Source of the DNA: Sphaerimonospora sp050942215
GTDB lineage: Bacteria > Actinomycetota > Actinomycetes > Streptosporangiales > Streptosporangiaceae
DNA: 64,000 nucleotides
Direction of reading: 5' to 3'
Assembly (NCBI RefSeq): GCF_050942215.1
Contig: NZ_CP192056.1
Coordinates: 6,200,001 to 6,264,000, forward strand
Of this stretch, positions 1-8,472 are shown piece after piece. A program made the translations under genes and the position numbers. Below the pieces are notes generated by a model that saw only the letters and a list, made by a program, of their open reading frames with translations, did no database searches and was not told the DNA's origin. Position 1 is the first letter of the stretch; each line of letters starts with the position of its first letter.

Positions 1-87
1 GTCGACGTCGAGTCGATCCGCGTCCGAGCCGACCGGCTGACGTTGTGCGCCACCGTGTACCGCGGTCGGCCGCCGGCGGCCGGCTGA
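1..87 (+). CDS. C-terminal tail of an unidentified protein (partial)
   Basis: An open frame runs from the first base of the window to a TGA at 85-87 and gives 28 residues ending VYRGRPPAAG. The start lies outside the window. The tail is too short to assign a family, and it could be a chance open frame. Confidence 0.35.
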   Translation, partial: VDVESIRVRADRLTLCATVYRGRPPAAG

Positions 88-202
88 CCCTCCACGTCTC
101 AGCCGCCGGGCGGGTCCGCCCGGCGTTCCCTCTCACCCGAAGGTAAACCATGTTTTTCTGCCTGCCTGGATACGCCGCGATCCCGCCGTATGGGGGGCGG
201 TG

Positions 203-964
203 ATGGAGGACCTGTCGCTTGCGCTGCTAGTGCTGCTGGGACTGTTCGGCTTCGTCGGAGGGATCGGCATCACCGCGCTCGGCCCCGGTGGCGTCCTGCC
301 CACGATCGGGCTGTTCGCCCTGACCGGCCTGTCCCCGGCAGAAGTGGCCGGCACCGCCATCGTCACCCATGTCGCCACCGGCTTGCTCGCCACGGCCGCG
401 TACACCCGGTCGGGACAGCTCCGCGAGCACGGGACCCGCCGTACGGCGCTGATCCTGGCCGGCACCGCGGTGATCGGCACTCCGATGGGTGTGCTGATCA
501 ACACCATGGTGTCCATACGGGCGTTCGGGCTGACACTCGGGCTGCTCCTGGTCCTGGTGGCCACGCTGGTCTGGCATCGCGAGCGGCACCGCCCTGTTGC
601 CGGAGCGGCCCCAGCGGAGCCGCTGGTGGCCGGACTCGGCTTCGCGGTGGCCGTCGCCGCCGGTGTCATCGGCATCGGGGGACCGATGCTGACCGTGCCC
701 CTGCTGATCACTCTCGGCGTCCCCGTGCTGGAATCCCTCGCGTCGGCGCAAGTCCAGTCGATCGTCATCGCCGCGGTGGGGACGCTCGGCTATCTGGCGC
801 ACGGCGCGGTCGACTGGCCACTGGCCGCCCTCATCGGCGTCCCCGAACTCGCCGGCGTGCTCCTCGGCTGGAAGATCGCCCATGCCCTGCCGACCCGACG
901 GCTCAAGTACGGGCTCATCGTCACACTGCTCGCACTGGCCCCCTACCTGGCCCTGCACGGCTGA
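203..964 (+). CDS. TauE/SafE (TSUP) family membrane transporter
   Basis: A 253-residue integral membrane protein made almost entirely of hydrophobic helices. Two similar halves each carry a glycine-rich segment: GGIGITALGPGG near residue 20 and GVIGIGGPMLTVP near residue 155. This repeat is the hallmark of the TSUP family, which moves sulfonates, sulfite or other organic anions across the membrane. A GTG at 200 directly precedes the ATG at 203; either could be used, and a G-rich ribosome binding site lies just upstream. The length is normal for the family. No neighbouring gene indicates the substrate. Confidence 0.85.
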   Translation: MEDLSLALLVLLGLFGFVGGIGITALGPGGVLPTIGLFALTGLSPAEVAGTAIVTHVATGLLATAAYTRSGQLREHGTRRTALILAGTAVIGTPMGVLINTMVSIRAFGLTLGLLLVLVATLVWHRERHRPVAGAAPAEPLVAGLGFAVAVAAGVIGIGGPMLTVPLLITLGVPVLESLASAQVQSIVIAAVGTLGYLAHGAVDWPLAALIGVPELAGVLLGWKIAHALPTRRLKYGLIVTLLALAPYLALHG

Positions 965-1212
965 CGCGATGCAATCGTGATCGCCCTCGGCATGGCAGTA
1001 CCCCGCACCACGGCAATCACGGCTGTTTCATGTGCGGTCGCCTCTGAACAATGCCCCGGTGTCGATGTCCGTAGTCGTCTGCACTGACGTCCTGGGGTTA
1101 TGTGTCGACTCTCCACGCGTCGGGGCCACCCAATAGGTCGCCACGCTCCCCCCAGGCTCCGGCTGCCGAGGTGCGTAGCATCGGAAGAGAACTGAGCTGA
1201 GTGAAGCCACAC
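965..1212. other. Intergenic stretch without a recognisable gene
   Basis: Short open frames on both strands have no family resemblance and no good ribosome binding sites. The stretch separates the TSUP gene from the decayed acyltransferase on the other strand. Confidence 0.5.
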
Positions 1213-2075
1213 TTACGCCAGGATCTGAAGCGGGTTCTCGACCGAGGAGATGAATACACGCAGCCACTCGGCGGCGAGTGCACCGTCAATGGGGCGGTGA
1301 TCGACTGAGAGGGTCACGCGCATCACTGTCCCCGCCTTCAGCTTGCCGTCGCGGATGACCGGCTGCTGTTTGGCGGTGCCGACGGCGAGGATCGCCGACT
1401 GCGGTGGGTTGATGATGGCGGCGAACGCTTCGGTGCCGTACATGCCCAGGTTGCTGACGGTGAGAGTGCCCCCATCGAGCTCTTCCGGGCGCAGACGGCC
1501 CGCTCTGGCCCTGGTCACGAGGTCCTGGACACGGGCAGCCACAGCGGAGACGGCATACCTTCCACCGAACGGAGTACCGGGACGACCAACCCGCTGTCGG
1601 TGGCGATCGCGACGGAGATGTCCGCAGTGGTGAATGACCGGATCGCGGTGGGAGTCCAGATCACGTTGGCCGCCGGGACCAGGATGTGCACGCGGGCGGC
1701 GGCCTTGATGATCAGGTCGTTGACGGAGATCTTCACTGGGCTGTCGGCGTTGAGCTCGGCCCGTAGTTTCAGCAGCTTGTCGACCTGACAGCTACCGCGC
1801 AGGTAGTAGTGCGGCTTGTCCGCTTCCTCTCGGTGAGCCGAGACGCGATCGCCGATCGCATTCGGGAATGCGGGGTTTCGGTGTAGGCGGACTGAGTTTC
1901 CCTCGGTGCTGCGATCACACGCGGTTCGGGCGTGAGCGGGCGCGCTGCCGTGCCGGCCAGCCGGGCTATCGCGGTCTCCACGTCGCGGCGGATGATCCGG
2001 CCGCCCGGCCCGGTACCGTGCAGTTCCTCCAGCGGAAGCCGCTCCTGCTTGGCGAGGCGGCAGGCAGGGGGCTGG
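1213..2075 (-). pseudogene. Dihydrolipoamide acyltransferase (2-oxoacid dehydrogenase E2), N-truncated and frameshifted
   Basis: Three reading frames together give one E2 protein. 2075 to about 1830 encodes the E3-binding domain (LHGTGPGGRIIRRDVETAI). About 1830-1560 encodes the start of the catalytic domain (HYYLRGSCQVDKLL, then KISVNDLIIKAAARVH). About 1550-1213 encodes the end, with the DHRPIDGA active-site motif intact. Frameshifts lie near 1830 and 1550. The lipoyl domain and start codon are missing, because the sequence upstream of 2075 is unrelated. E2 proteins form the core of pyruvate or branched-chain 2-oxoacid dehydrogenase. No E1 genes are adjacent. Loss of the whole N-terminus argues for real decay over sequencing error. 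Confidence 0.85.
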
Positions 2076-2215
2076 CGAAGATCCGTGTACTGGGTTCGCC
2101 GCCGGTGGACCCCCCCCGCGGCCCCAAGCGTAGTCAGACGAACACGATCCGTATCAGAAGACGCAAGAGGCCGTCTTACCCACACCCGCCCCGGCAGATT
2201 CCTCTGCAACAAGCA

Positions 2216-2309
2216 GGTGGGGCCAAATCAGAGTGCTACAACCCCCGCCATGACCGCCCCTGGTGGGGCCGGATCAAAGTGCTGCGGTGGGTCCATTCCA
2301 GAGTGCTAC
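2216..2309. repeat. Three degenerate copies of a GGTGGGGCC...AGAGTGCTAC motif
   Basis: Copies begin at 2216, 2262 and 2286. Each is GGTGGG(G/T)CC, about five variable bases, then (A/C)(A/G)AGTGCT(A/G)C. Spacing is 46 and 24 bp. Multiple short terminal repeats of this kind are typical of IS21-type element ends, so this may be a scar that explains the truncated E2 gene next to it. No istA or istB sequence is present. Confidence 0.45.
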
Positions 2310-2369
2310 GGCCACGAGTGGCGAGGGCGAAGGGATGTGCGATTGGTTCGCCCCCCTCGAACACCAAGC

Positions 2370-2530
2370 TCACTCATATTCGCCACCCAGCAACAGCAAC
2401 GCCACCCGAGTGGGATCGAAGGCGAAGGTGATCCTGATCTCCGACGCCCCGCGATCCCGGACGCAGTTCCTTGAGATGGTGCAGGGAGCTTCCCTTGAGC
2501 CGGTCGACGAGCGGCCTACCCAACGTCGGC
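2370..2530 (-). pseudogene. Remnant of a HigB/RelE (Gp49-like) toxin
   Basis: In one frame the minus strand reads PLVDRLKGSSLHHLKELRPGS, and in the next frame GASEIRITFAFDPTRVALLL followed by a stop. Joined, these are the middle and C-terminus of a phage-derived Gp49/HigB-type mRNA interferase. A frameshift separates them and the N-terminus is absent. No antitoxin gene with an Xre helix-turn-helix follows downstream. Confidence 0.6.
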
Positions 2531-2557
2531 CATCTGGATCGCGGTCATGCCCCTGCT

Positions 2558-3103
2558 CTAACCTCGGGGGAACTCCGAGCAGTGGAACGATTCCGTCCGG
2601 CTGATCCCGGGCGTCCTGAAGACCACATTGACCGCGTCGGGATCGATGTTCTCCCAGGCCGCGACGGCACCAGCGGCGGTGCAGGTGAGCTGGCCCATCG
2701 ACAAGCGAGGGCGGGGGACGTCGGTGGAGGGGAGTTGTGGCACTTCCGCCGGGGTCGGCCTGGGCGGCGGGAGCGTGATGAGGACCCTCGCCCGGCCCGC
2801 GCTGACCTTCAGCGGTCTGTGTACGTCGGGGAGTAGGTCGGTGCGCAGCCCTCGTTTGCGCTCGTCGGCGCTCGGACCATCCATCAACAGGTCGAGAGTC
2901 TCCTTCAGGGTGAGCGGCGGGACGGGGCGGGTCACGGTCCGGAGCCGCGAGCCCGACACGAAGTAGAGCCGGGTGCTCGGGCGGAACCCCACCGCGGGCT
3001 CGCCTCCGTCCCTGACGCCGGTCGGGGCGATGCCGCAACCCGCTGCCGTCGACACGACGATTATCGCGAGGGTGGCGGCCACACGGCTGGTACGGAAGAT
3101 CAC
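2558..3103 (-). CDS. Lipoprotein with a GerMN-like domain (short LpqB-like)
   Basis: A 181-residue exported lipoprotein. A hydrophobic N-terminus ends in the lipobox STAAGC, so the mature protein starts at the cysteine near residue 23. The segment around residues 45-140 (LYFVSGSRLRTVTRPVPPL, TLKETLDLLMDGPS) resembles the GerMN domain of LpqB. Full LpqB is about three times longer and ends in a beta-propeller, which is missing here. The ATG overlaps the stop of the kinase gene (ATGA), so it is the third gene of a regulator-kinase-lipoprotein operon. It probably modulates the kinase from outside the membrane (inference from mtrAB-lpqB). Confidence 0.8.
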   Translation of the reverse strand: MIFRTSRVAATLAIIVVSTAAGCGIAPTGVRDGGEPAVGFRPSTRLYFVSGSRLRTVTRPVPPLTLKETLDLLMDGPSADERKRGLRTDLLPDVHRPLKVSAGRARVLITLPPPRPTPAEVPQLPSTDVPRPRLSMGQLTCTAAGAVAAWENIDPDAVNVVFRTPGISRTESFHCSEFPRG

Positions 3104-4611
3104 GGCTCGCGCCTCCCGATCGGCGCGGTGTCACCGGGACCGGTCTGGGGCAGCCGCGGGTGGCGGGGCAGCGTGAGGGTGAACACCGCGCCGCCTTCCG
3201 GCGGATTGGCGACCTCGATCGTGCCGCCGTGGAGCCGGGCGTTCTCGCGGGCGATGGCGAGTCCGAGGCCGCTTCCATCCGACCTGGTCCGCGCCTCGTC
3301 GGCCTTCGAGAAACGATCGAAGACATGGGGAAGGATCCCCGGGTCCACCCCTGCACCCGCGTCCCGCACCTCGATGACGAGGGTCTCGGGCCCGGCGCTG
3401 AGCCGTACGGTGACCGGGGGCGCACCATGGCGAAGGGCGTTGCCCACGAGATTGGCCATGATCACGTCGAACCGGCGCGGATCCAACCTGATCCGCATGT
3501 CCGCGGGCAGATCGAGGCCCACCTGCCCGGTCCAGCCGCGGGTCCGCAGGCAGGCGCGGATCGCGTCCGCCGCGTCGACATCGTCCAGGACCAGCCTCGC
3601 CGCACCGGCGTCGAAGCGGGAGATCTCCATGAGGTCCTCGACGAGCCGCACCAGCCTGCCGACTTCGAAGCTCATCAGGCGGGCCGCCTTCTCAAGGTCG
3701 CCTTCCAGCCGACCGGCCTCCTCCTCGAACATATCGGCCATCGCGAGGATGGACGCCAGCGGGGTGCGCAGCTCGTGCGACACGTCGGCGACGAATCGGC
3801 GGGCCTGGACCTCCATGCTCCGCAGTTCCGAGACGTTCGCCTCCAGGGCCGCGGCAGTGGCGTTGAAGGTCCCGACCAGCCGCGCCAACTCGTCGCCGCC
3901 GGTCACCTTCAGACGTGTGCCCAGCTCGCCCGCGCCGAGCCTGCGCGCCGCCCGGTCGAGATCGCGAACCGGACGCAGAACGCCGCGCGCCGCCACGAGG
4001 GAGAGCGCCACGGCGAGCATCACGACGGGGATCGCCCCGTCCCTCGCGGCCGTGACCAGGAGATCCTCCTCCCGCTGCTCCTTGGCGAGGGAGGCCACGA
4101 GGTACACCTCGACGCCCGAGGATATAGCCTGCTTGCCGAGCATCACCGGGGTGCCGACCACGAGGTACGGCGTGCCGGACCTGACGATGCGCTGGTAGAA
4201 GAGGCGATCGCGGTCGAGGACCGTACGGCGCAGCTCTGAAGTGATCGCTCCGGTGTCGTCGCCGGAGGCGACCAGCCCCCCGCCCCGGTAAGCGGCGGCC
4301 CCGGTCGCGTCGAGGAACGAGGGTGCGACGCCGTTGGCGATCCGTTGCAGCGCCGGCCGGTCCGGGGGGTGCTGCATGTTCTCGGTGAGTGTCGCGACGC
4401 GCAGTCGGAACTCGTTGACGAGCGACCACTCCGTACGGGTCAGCATGAGGTCGCGCGCCTGGTGGTACACCAGCCCGGCGGCGGTCACGGCGCTGAGCAC
4501 CGCGAGCAGCACACAGACGATCATCATCCGTGGGCGCAGCCCGCGCACCCAGCCGGAGAGCCAGCCGACCCCGCGATCTCGCCTCGCAGAGGGCCTCACA
4601 GAAGGCCTCAC
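3100..4611 (-). CDS. Membrane sensor histidine kinase (HAMP, HisKA, HATPase)
   Basis: A 503-residue two-component sensor. A first membrane helix (MMIVCVLLAVLSAVTAAGLV) is followed by an extracellular domain of about 130 residues, a second helix, a HAMP linker, the phosphoacceptor H-box FVADVSHELRTPLASILAM, and an ATP-binding domain with N-box NLVGNALRHG and the G-boxes DAGAGVD and GSGLGLAI. The chosen GTG at 4611 overlaps the regulator's TGA by four bases (GTGA). Further upstream starts would extend into the regulator gene. The architecture and gene order match MtrB, but this is probably a paralogue because the downstream lipoprotein is short. Confidence 0.88.
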   Translation of the reverse strand: MRPSVRPSARRDRGVGWLSGWVRGLRPRMMIVCVLLAVLSAVTAAGLVYHQARDLMLTRTEWSLVNEFRLRVATLTENMQHPPDRPALQRIANGVAPSFLDATGAAAYRGGGLVASGDDTGAITSELRRTVLDRDRLFYQRIVRSGTPYLVVGTPVMLGKQAISSGVEVYLVASLAKEQREEDLLVTAARDGAIPVVMLAVALSLVAARGVLRPVRDLDRAARRLGAGELGTRLKVTGGDELARLVGTFNATAAALEANVSELRSMEVQARRFVADVSHELRTPLASILAMADMFEEEAGRLEGDLEKAARLMSFEVGRLVRLVEDLMEISRFDAGAARLVLDDVDAADAIRACLRTRGWTGQVGLDLPADMRIRLDPRRFDVIMANLVGNALRHGAPPVTVRLSAGPETLVIEVRDAGAGVDPGILPHVFDRFSKADEARTRSDGSGLGLAIARENARLHGGTIEVANPPEGGAVFTLTLPRHPRLPQTGPGDTAPIGRREP

Positions 4612-5294
4612 AGAGGGCCGAACCGGTAACCGAACCCACGCACCGTCTGGATGTACCGGGGCTTGGCGGGGACGTCCTCGATCTTCGCGCGCAGCCGCTG
4701 CACGCACGCGTCCACCAGCCGGGAGTCACCCAGGAAGTCGAGCTCCCAGACCGACTCCAGGAGCTGCTGACGGCTGAACACCTGGCTGTAGGCCGCCGAC
4801 AGTTCCAGCAGCAGCCGCAGCTCCATCGGCGGCAGGGTGATCGGAACCCCGGCCTTGGCCACGGTGAGGGCGCCCCGGTCGATGGTCAGGTCGCCGTGAG
4901 TCTCCGCCGACGCGGGGGCCGCCGCCGCAGCGGGTCCTCCGCGCCGCAGCACCGCGCGGATCCGCGCCTCCAGCACCCGCGGCCGGACCGGCTTGACCAC
5001 GTAGTCGTCGGCACCCGCCTCCAGACCGCTGACCACGTCGAGGTCGTCGCCGCGGGCGGTGAGCATGACGATCGGCGTGGGCCCTCCTGCGCGGATGCGG
5101 CGGCACACCTCGAATCCGTCAAGCCCGGGAAGCATCAGATCGAGCACGACGATGTCGGCGGGGGCGGCGGACATGCGTCGAAGTCCTTCCTCGCCGGTCC
5201 GCACGACCTCGATGTCGTGCCCGCTCCGGCCCAACGACAGACGCAGGCTCTCTCGTACGGAGTGGTCGTCCTCGATCAGCATCACCCGGGCCAC
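4608..5294 (-). CDS. OmpR/PhoB-type response regulator
   Basis: A 228-residue two-domain regulator. The receiver domain has the acidic pair in MLIEDDHSVR, the phosphoacceptor aspartate in IVVLDLMLPGLDGF (near residue 52) and the conserved lysine in DYVVKPVRP. The C-terminal winged helix contains LTPPMELRLLLEL-like and VWELDFLGDSRLVDACVQRL segments and ends TVRGFGYRFGPL. It is the first gene of the regulator-kinase-lipoprotein operon and presumably receives phosphate from the adjacent kinase. It is divergent from the sortase-substrate gene, with about 180 bp between them, so it may control that pair (inference). Confidence 0.9.
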   Translation of the reverse strand: MARVMLIEDDHSVRESLRLSLGRSGHDIEVVRTGEEGLRRMSAAPADIVVLDLMLPGLDGFEVCRRIRAGGPTPIVMLTARGDDLDVVSGLEAGADDYVVKPVRPRVLEARIRAVLRRGGPAAAAAPASAETHGDLTIDRGALTVAKAGVPITLPPMELRLLLELSAAYSQVFSRQQLLESVWELDFLGDSRLVDACVQRLRAKIEDVPAKPRYIQTVRGFGYRFGPL

Positions 5295-5475
5295 CGTTCA
5301 AGTATCCGGCATGTCCGTTTTCCTTTCAGCGAATGGCGACATCCATTACATGCTCATGACATTCCGATCACGGCCGGCGGACATTCCCCTGCCAGCATCA
5401 GGGCCGTTCCTAGATCGGTGACCTGCGGTGCGCCTGGTGGGAGACCCCTGCCATGCCGCCGCGCAAGGAGGAAGC

Positions 5476-5829
5476 ATGCGACTGATCCGTACCGCGCTGG
5501 CCGCCTCGGCGCTCGGCATCGCCGTACTGGCCGCGCCCGTGAGTCCCGCCATGGCGGACGCCCGGCCGGTGGCCGCCGCGCCCTCGCCTGTCGCAGAGGC
5601 CCCGTCGGAGGCGCCGACGCCCGTGCCGTCGGCCGCGCCGGCGCAGCCGCGCGAGGAGGGTCAGGCCCCGGCCGAGCGTCGTCGGGTCGTGCCGCGAGGC
5701 GCCCCGGAGACCGGTGGCGGCCCCGCAGACAGCGCGAATGTGCTGGTCCCCGCTGGTGCCGCCCTTCTCGTCGCGGGGGCCGGGATGGGTGTGCTGGCGC
5801 TGCGCCGGCGGTCGAGCACGGGTGCCTGA
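5476..5829 (+). CDS. Secreted, sortase-anchored Ala/Pro-rich surface protein
   Basis: 117 residues. The N-terminal signal peptide (IRTALAASALGIAVLAAPV) is followed by a low-complexity Ala/Pro/Glu region. The C-terminus is a cell-wall sorting signal: GAPETGGG, a hydrophobic helix (NVLVPAGAALLVAGAGMGVL) and the basic tail ALRRRSS. APETG is an LPXTG-like motif with Ala in place of Leu. An AGGAGG ribosome binding site is 7 bp before the ATG. The gene overlaps the following sortase gene by 8 bp, so the two are likely an enzyme and substrate pair. The role of the mature part is unknown. Confidence 0.8.
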   Translation: MRLIRTALAASALGIAVLAAPVSPAMADARPVAAAPSPVAEAPSEAPTPVPSAAPAQPREEGQAPAERRRVVPRGAPETGGGPADSANVLVPAGAALLVAGAGMGVLALRRRSSTGA

Positions 5830-6502
5830 CAGGCCGGATGCGAGGACGGATGGCGGCCGTCGCGCCCTGGGCGTCGCCGCCACCGCCGTCGCTCTGACAG
5901 GTGCCGCGTTCGTGGGCTACGGAGTCATGCCGGCGGACGGCCCTCCGATCCCGCCGCCCTCGGCCGCCGCGTCGATCGACGCGGGATTAGACGAGGGAAC
6001 GGGCGCCATGGCGGAGCGGATCTCCTCTCCCGGCGGCCTCGTGCTCGGCCCATCCGAGCCGCGCCATCTGGACATCCCGAAGATCGGAGTCCACGTGGCG
6101 CTCGGCCGATTGGGGCTCAATCCCGACGGCACGGTGCAGGTCCCGCCGGTGGACCATCCCGAGGTGGCCGGCTGGTACGCGCACGGAGCGACCCCCGGCG
6201 AGCGAGGGGCCGCGGTCATCCTCGGCCACATCGACGGCGCGGGCCGTAAGGGGGTCTTCTACGACCTCGGGCGCATGCGACCCGGGGACATCGTGGAGGT
6301 GGGCCGCGCGGACGGTTCCATGGCCAGGTTCGTGGTCGATTCGGTGGAAATGGCGCCTAAGAAGCGGTTCCCCACCCGTCGCGTGTACGGCCCGCTGGAC
6401 CATGCGGGCCTTCGCCTGGTGACGTGCGGGGGTGCGTTCGACCGCCGGATCGGCCACTACGCCGACAACGTCATCCTCTACGCTCGTCTCACCACTCCAT
6501 GA
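5822..6502 (+). CDS. Class F sortase
   Basis: A 226-residue membrane-anchored transpeptidase. An N-terminal helix (ALGVAATAVALTGAAFVGYG) is followed by the sortase barrel from LDIPKIGVHVALGRLGL onward. The catalytic histidine lies in VILGHIDGAG, the cysteine in LRLVTCGGAF, and the arginine in the C-terminal segment. Sortases cleave LPXTG-type signals and attach proteins to peptidoglycan. The GTG start lies inside the preceding gene, which encodes a candidate substrate with an APETG motif. Length and active-site order fit class F (single-substrate actinobacterial sortases); class E is the alternative. Confidence 0.88.
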   Translation: MPDRPDARTDGGRRALGVAATAVALTGAAFVGYGVMPADGPPIPPPSAAASIDAGLDEGTGAMAERISSPGGLVLGPSEPRHLDIPKIGVHVALGRLGLNPDGTVQVPPVDHPEVAGWYAHGATPGERGAAVILGHIDGAGRKGVFYDLGRMRPGDIVEVGRADGSMARFVVDSVEMAPKKRFPTRRVYGPLDHAGLRLVTCGGAFDRRIGHYADNVILYARLTTP

Positions 6503-6829
6503 CACGCCGGGACGGTTCGGTGTACGGCCGTCCTCTCATGCGATGTTCGTCGACGAAGCTTGTGTCAACCGCCGGTATCGAGCGAGGTGCGCAGGAACGA
6601 GGGGATGGCGTCCAACTGATGCTGGTTCGAACAATGCCCCTACTGTCTCCGTCTCGCGACGGGTCCCTCGCCTCTCCCTACCTTCCGTCCCTCGCGTCAG
6701 CTCAGCTCGCCGGCGAGGCCGGCCTTCTTGACCACACGGCCCCAGCGGGGGCATGCCGGTGCTCTGACTCCTATTCGGGTCTGGCCGCGCCGACGTAGCA
6801 TGCAGGCGCGGCCACACGTATCAGCGTCG
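6503..6829. other. Intergenic stretch without a recognisable gene
   Basis: No open frame here has both a ribosome binding site and family-like sequence. Composition stays GC-rich and irregular. The stretch leads into a decayed membrane-protein gene. Confidence 0.5.
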
Positions 6830-7274
6830 AGGCATCAAACGGGCAGAAGACCGCCGCAGTCGTCTTCACGCTCGTATCCCTGAGCATTCTCGCTTTTATC
6901 ATGTGGGTGGATCTTCCGGCACCGCGCCCGGCTGTCGGGCACCACGCTGGAAGTGACGGGCTCCCTGAAGACCCGCCACGTCGACCTCGCGACGGCCGCC
7001 GTGTACATCGACTCCGTGCCCGAGTACGCCCAGTACGGGAACAACCACATGGCCCCCCGGCCGTCGCGTTCCACGCCTGGTGGCGCGGGAGGGATCAGGA
7101 GCGCCGGTGCGCCTGCACACTCGGGGCCGAACACTGCTTCCTCCGGCCGAGTTGCTGGCGCTCGCCGACGCCATCGAGTCGAGCCGGCGCGCGGAGCCCG
7201 ATGCCACGCGGGCGGCCGAGACCGCAGCCGTCCTGCGCCACCTGGCCACCGACCCCATCGCCCGCCTCGGTTAA
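6830..7274 (+). pseudogene. Decayed small membrane protein gene
   Basis: Consecutive frames give a membrane helix (VVFTLVSLSILAFIMWV), then RLSGTTLEVTGSLKTRHVDL and YIDSVPEYAQYGNNHM, then APVRLHTRGRTLLPPAELL and a C-terminus ending LATDPIARLG. At least two frameshifts separate the pieces, near 6910 and 7070. The combined sequence looks like a single-helix protein with a small soluble domain and is not one I can name. Sequencing errors could in principle mimic this, but other remnants lie directly beside it. Confidence 0.55.
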
Positions 7275-7313
7275 CCAGCTCATGCCAGGTGTTCACAGCC
7301 ACTCACCGCACAG

Positions 7314-7430
7314 TCAGCGGTCAACGCGCCGGAGGATCGCGTCCTCACGCAGGTAGACGTTGGGCGGATGATCGAGCTTGTTGCCCAGGGCGTACTCGCG
7401 GGGAAGGTGCAGCGGCAGTAGGGCGCGTCG
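7314..7430 (-). pseudogene. C-terminal fragment of a serine recombinase
   Basis: The minus strand reads REYALGNKLDHPPNVYLRED and ends ILRRVDR before a stop. This matches the zinc-ribbon/coiled-coil end of large serine recombinases, where a phrase of the type YALANKxxHPxxVYLRED is highly conserved. The catalytic domain is absent. It marks a lost mobile element at the left edge of the cobalamin block. Confidence 0.6.
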
Positions 7431-7555
7431 TTCACCCACTGATCTGCGTCTTCCGCGCGCAGATGACGAGGTGGCAGGGCATGGCTCGAGATCGCCGGTG
7501 GACGCTCCAGCGGGCGGATGGAAGCCTTCAGCTCGGCAACCCCAAGACCTATCGG

Positions 7556-7927
7556 TCACGCCGTATCCCGCCTGCCCCGGAGCCGACCTTTGTGTTTTGA
7601 CGACCGGGGCCTTTCAAACGCATGAAGGCCGAGAACCGCAGGCAGCTCGGCCAGTCCGGGGCCACCCAAGCGGATCCACTCCGCGATGTCATCGGCCACC
7701 TCCGGCTGGTTGACCAGGCCGAGCCAGACCGGGCGGCCACCCGCCGCCCGCCCAGCGGGCGAGGGCCGGACAACGACGACGTTGGCCTGCTCGCACACGT
7801 CCAGGCAGTCGGTGACGCGGACGTCGGCGACCTCGGCGAGCCTGCGCAACTGCGCGTCGTGGTCAAGCCATGGGACCTTCCGGCTGCTGCCGCAGCAGCA
7901 GCCACGGCAGACGACGATCCCGCTCAT
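7556..7927 (-). CDS. Thioredoxin-like [2Fe-2S] ferredoxin
   Basis: A 123-residue soluble protein. Cysteines at the start (VCRGCCCGSSRK) and in VTDCLDVCEQANVVVVRP fit the four-cysteine pattern of thioredoxin-like ferredoxins. The last 25 residues are basic and probably disordered. It is the last gene of the riboswitch-controlled importer operon, and its ATG overlaps the upstream stop (ATGA). A role as electron donor to the FhuF-like domain of the ATPase, or to a cobalt reduction step, is an inference from this position. Confidence 0.75.
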   Translation of the reverse strand: MSGIVVCRGCCCGSSRKVPWLDHDAQLRRLAEVADVRVTDCLDVCEQANVVVVRPSPAGRAAGGRPVWLGLVNQPEVADDIAEWIRLGGPGLAELPAVLGLHAFERPRSSKHKGRLRGRRDTA

Positions 7928-8472
7928 GCGTGTGCGAAGCCCTTGCCTGTGCGGTCCAGCGGGTCTGGCTCCAGGCCGAGATAGGTAGCGCGGAGTTCGT
8001 CCCAGGCGGCCAGCCGGGTGAAGTCCGGTGGGTCGAGGATCTGCTGGCGGTCGGTGAGGAACGGGTTGGGCAGCAGCACGGTCATGAGCTGCTCGTTCCG
8101 GCCGTTGAACAGCCGCACCCCCCAGGAAGAGGGGCTGCCGTCGTCGCTGACGCGGCGATACAGTTCGGCGCGGGCGCAGCGGCGGATCCGGCCCAGCTCC
8201 GGGCCGCTCGCGGTGTGCTCGCCGATGCACAGGTGGAAGTGCCAGCGGCCGAAGTCGACGGTGACGTAGCCGTCGTACAGGCTGATCCGCTCGGGCGCGT
8301 TCGGCGCGGCGACCTCCCAGGCGGCGCCCTGGATGATCACGCCGAACCAGATGTGCGCCCAGTGTTTCTCGAAGATGTCCTTCACCAGGGAAAGGAGTGC
8401 CTGCTCATCGGTGGGCAGCTCCCACACGTGCAGGGTGCCAGTGCCCTCTTCCTCGACGACCGTGTGGCTCAT
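7924..8472 (-). CDS. Conserved protein of unknown function in the importer operon
   Basis: 182 residues, soluble, rich in aromatic residues and histidines (WAHIWFGVIIQG, DFGRWHFHLCIGEHT, SWGVRLFNGRNEQLMTVLLP). I recall similar proteins beside actinobacterial cobalamin genes but cannot assign a function. It lies between the ATPase-FhuF fusion and the ferredoxin, with ATGA overlaps at both ends. The three are therefore translationally coupled and probably work together. The clustered His/Trp/Cys residues could bind metal or corrinoid (speculation). Confidence 0.7.
   Translation of the reverse strand: MSHTVVEEEGTGTLHVWELPTDEQALLSLVKDIFEKHWAHIWFGVIIQGAAWEVAAPNAPERISLYDGYVTVDFGRWHFHLCIGEHTASGPELGRIRRCARAELYRRVSDDGSPSSWGVRLFNGRNEQLMTVLLPNPFLTDRQQILDPPDFTRLAAWDELRATYLGLEPDPLDRTGKGFAHA

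Noticed and set aside
2370..3428. 352-codon minus-strand frame
   Set aside because: It overlaps the lipoprotein and kinase genes out of frame. Only its last part (2370-2530) carries recognisable HigB-like sequence, listed as a remnant.
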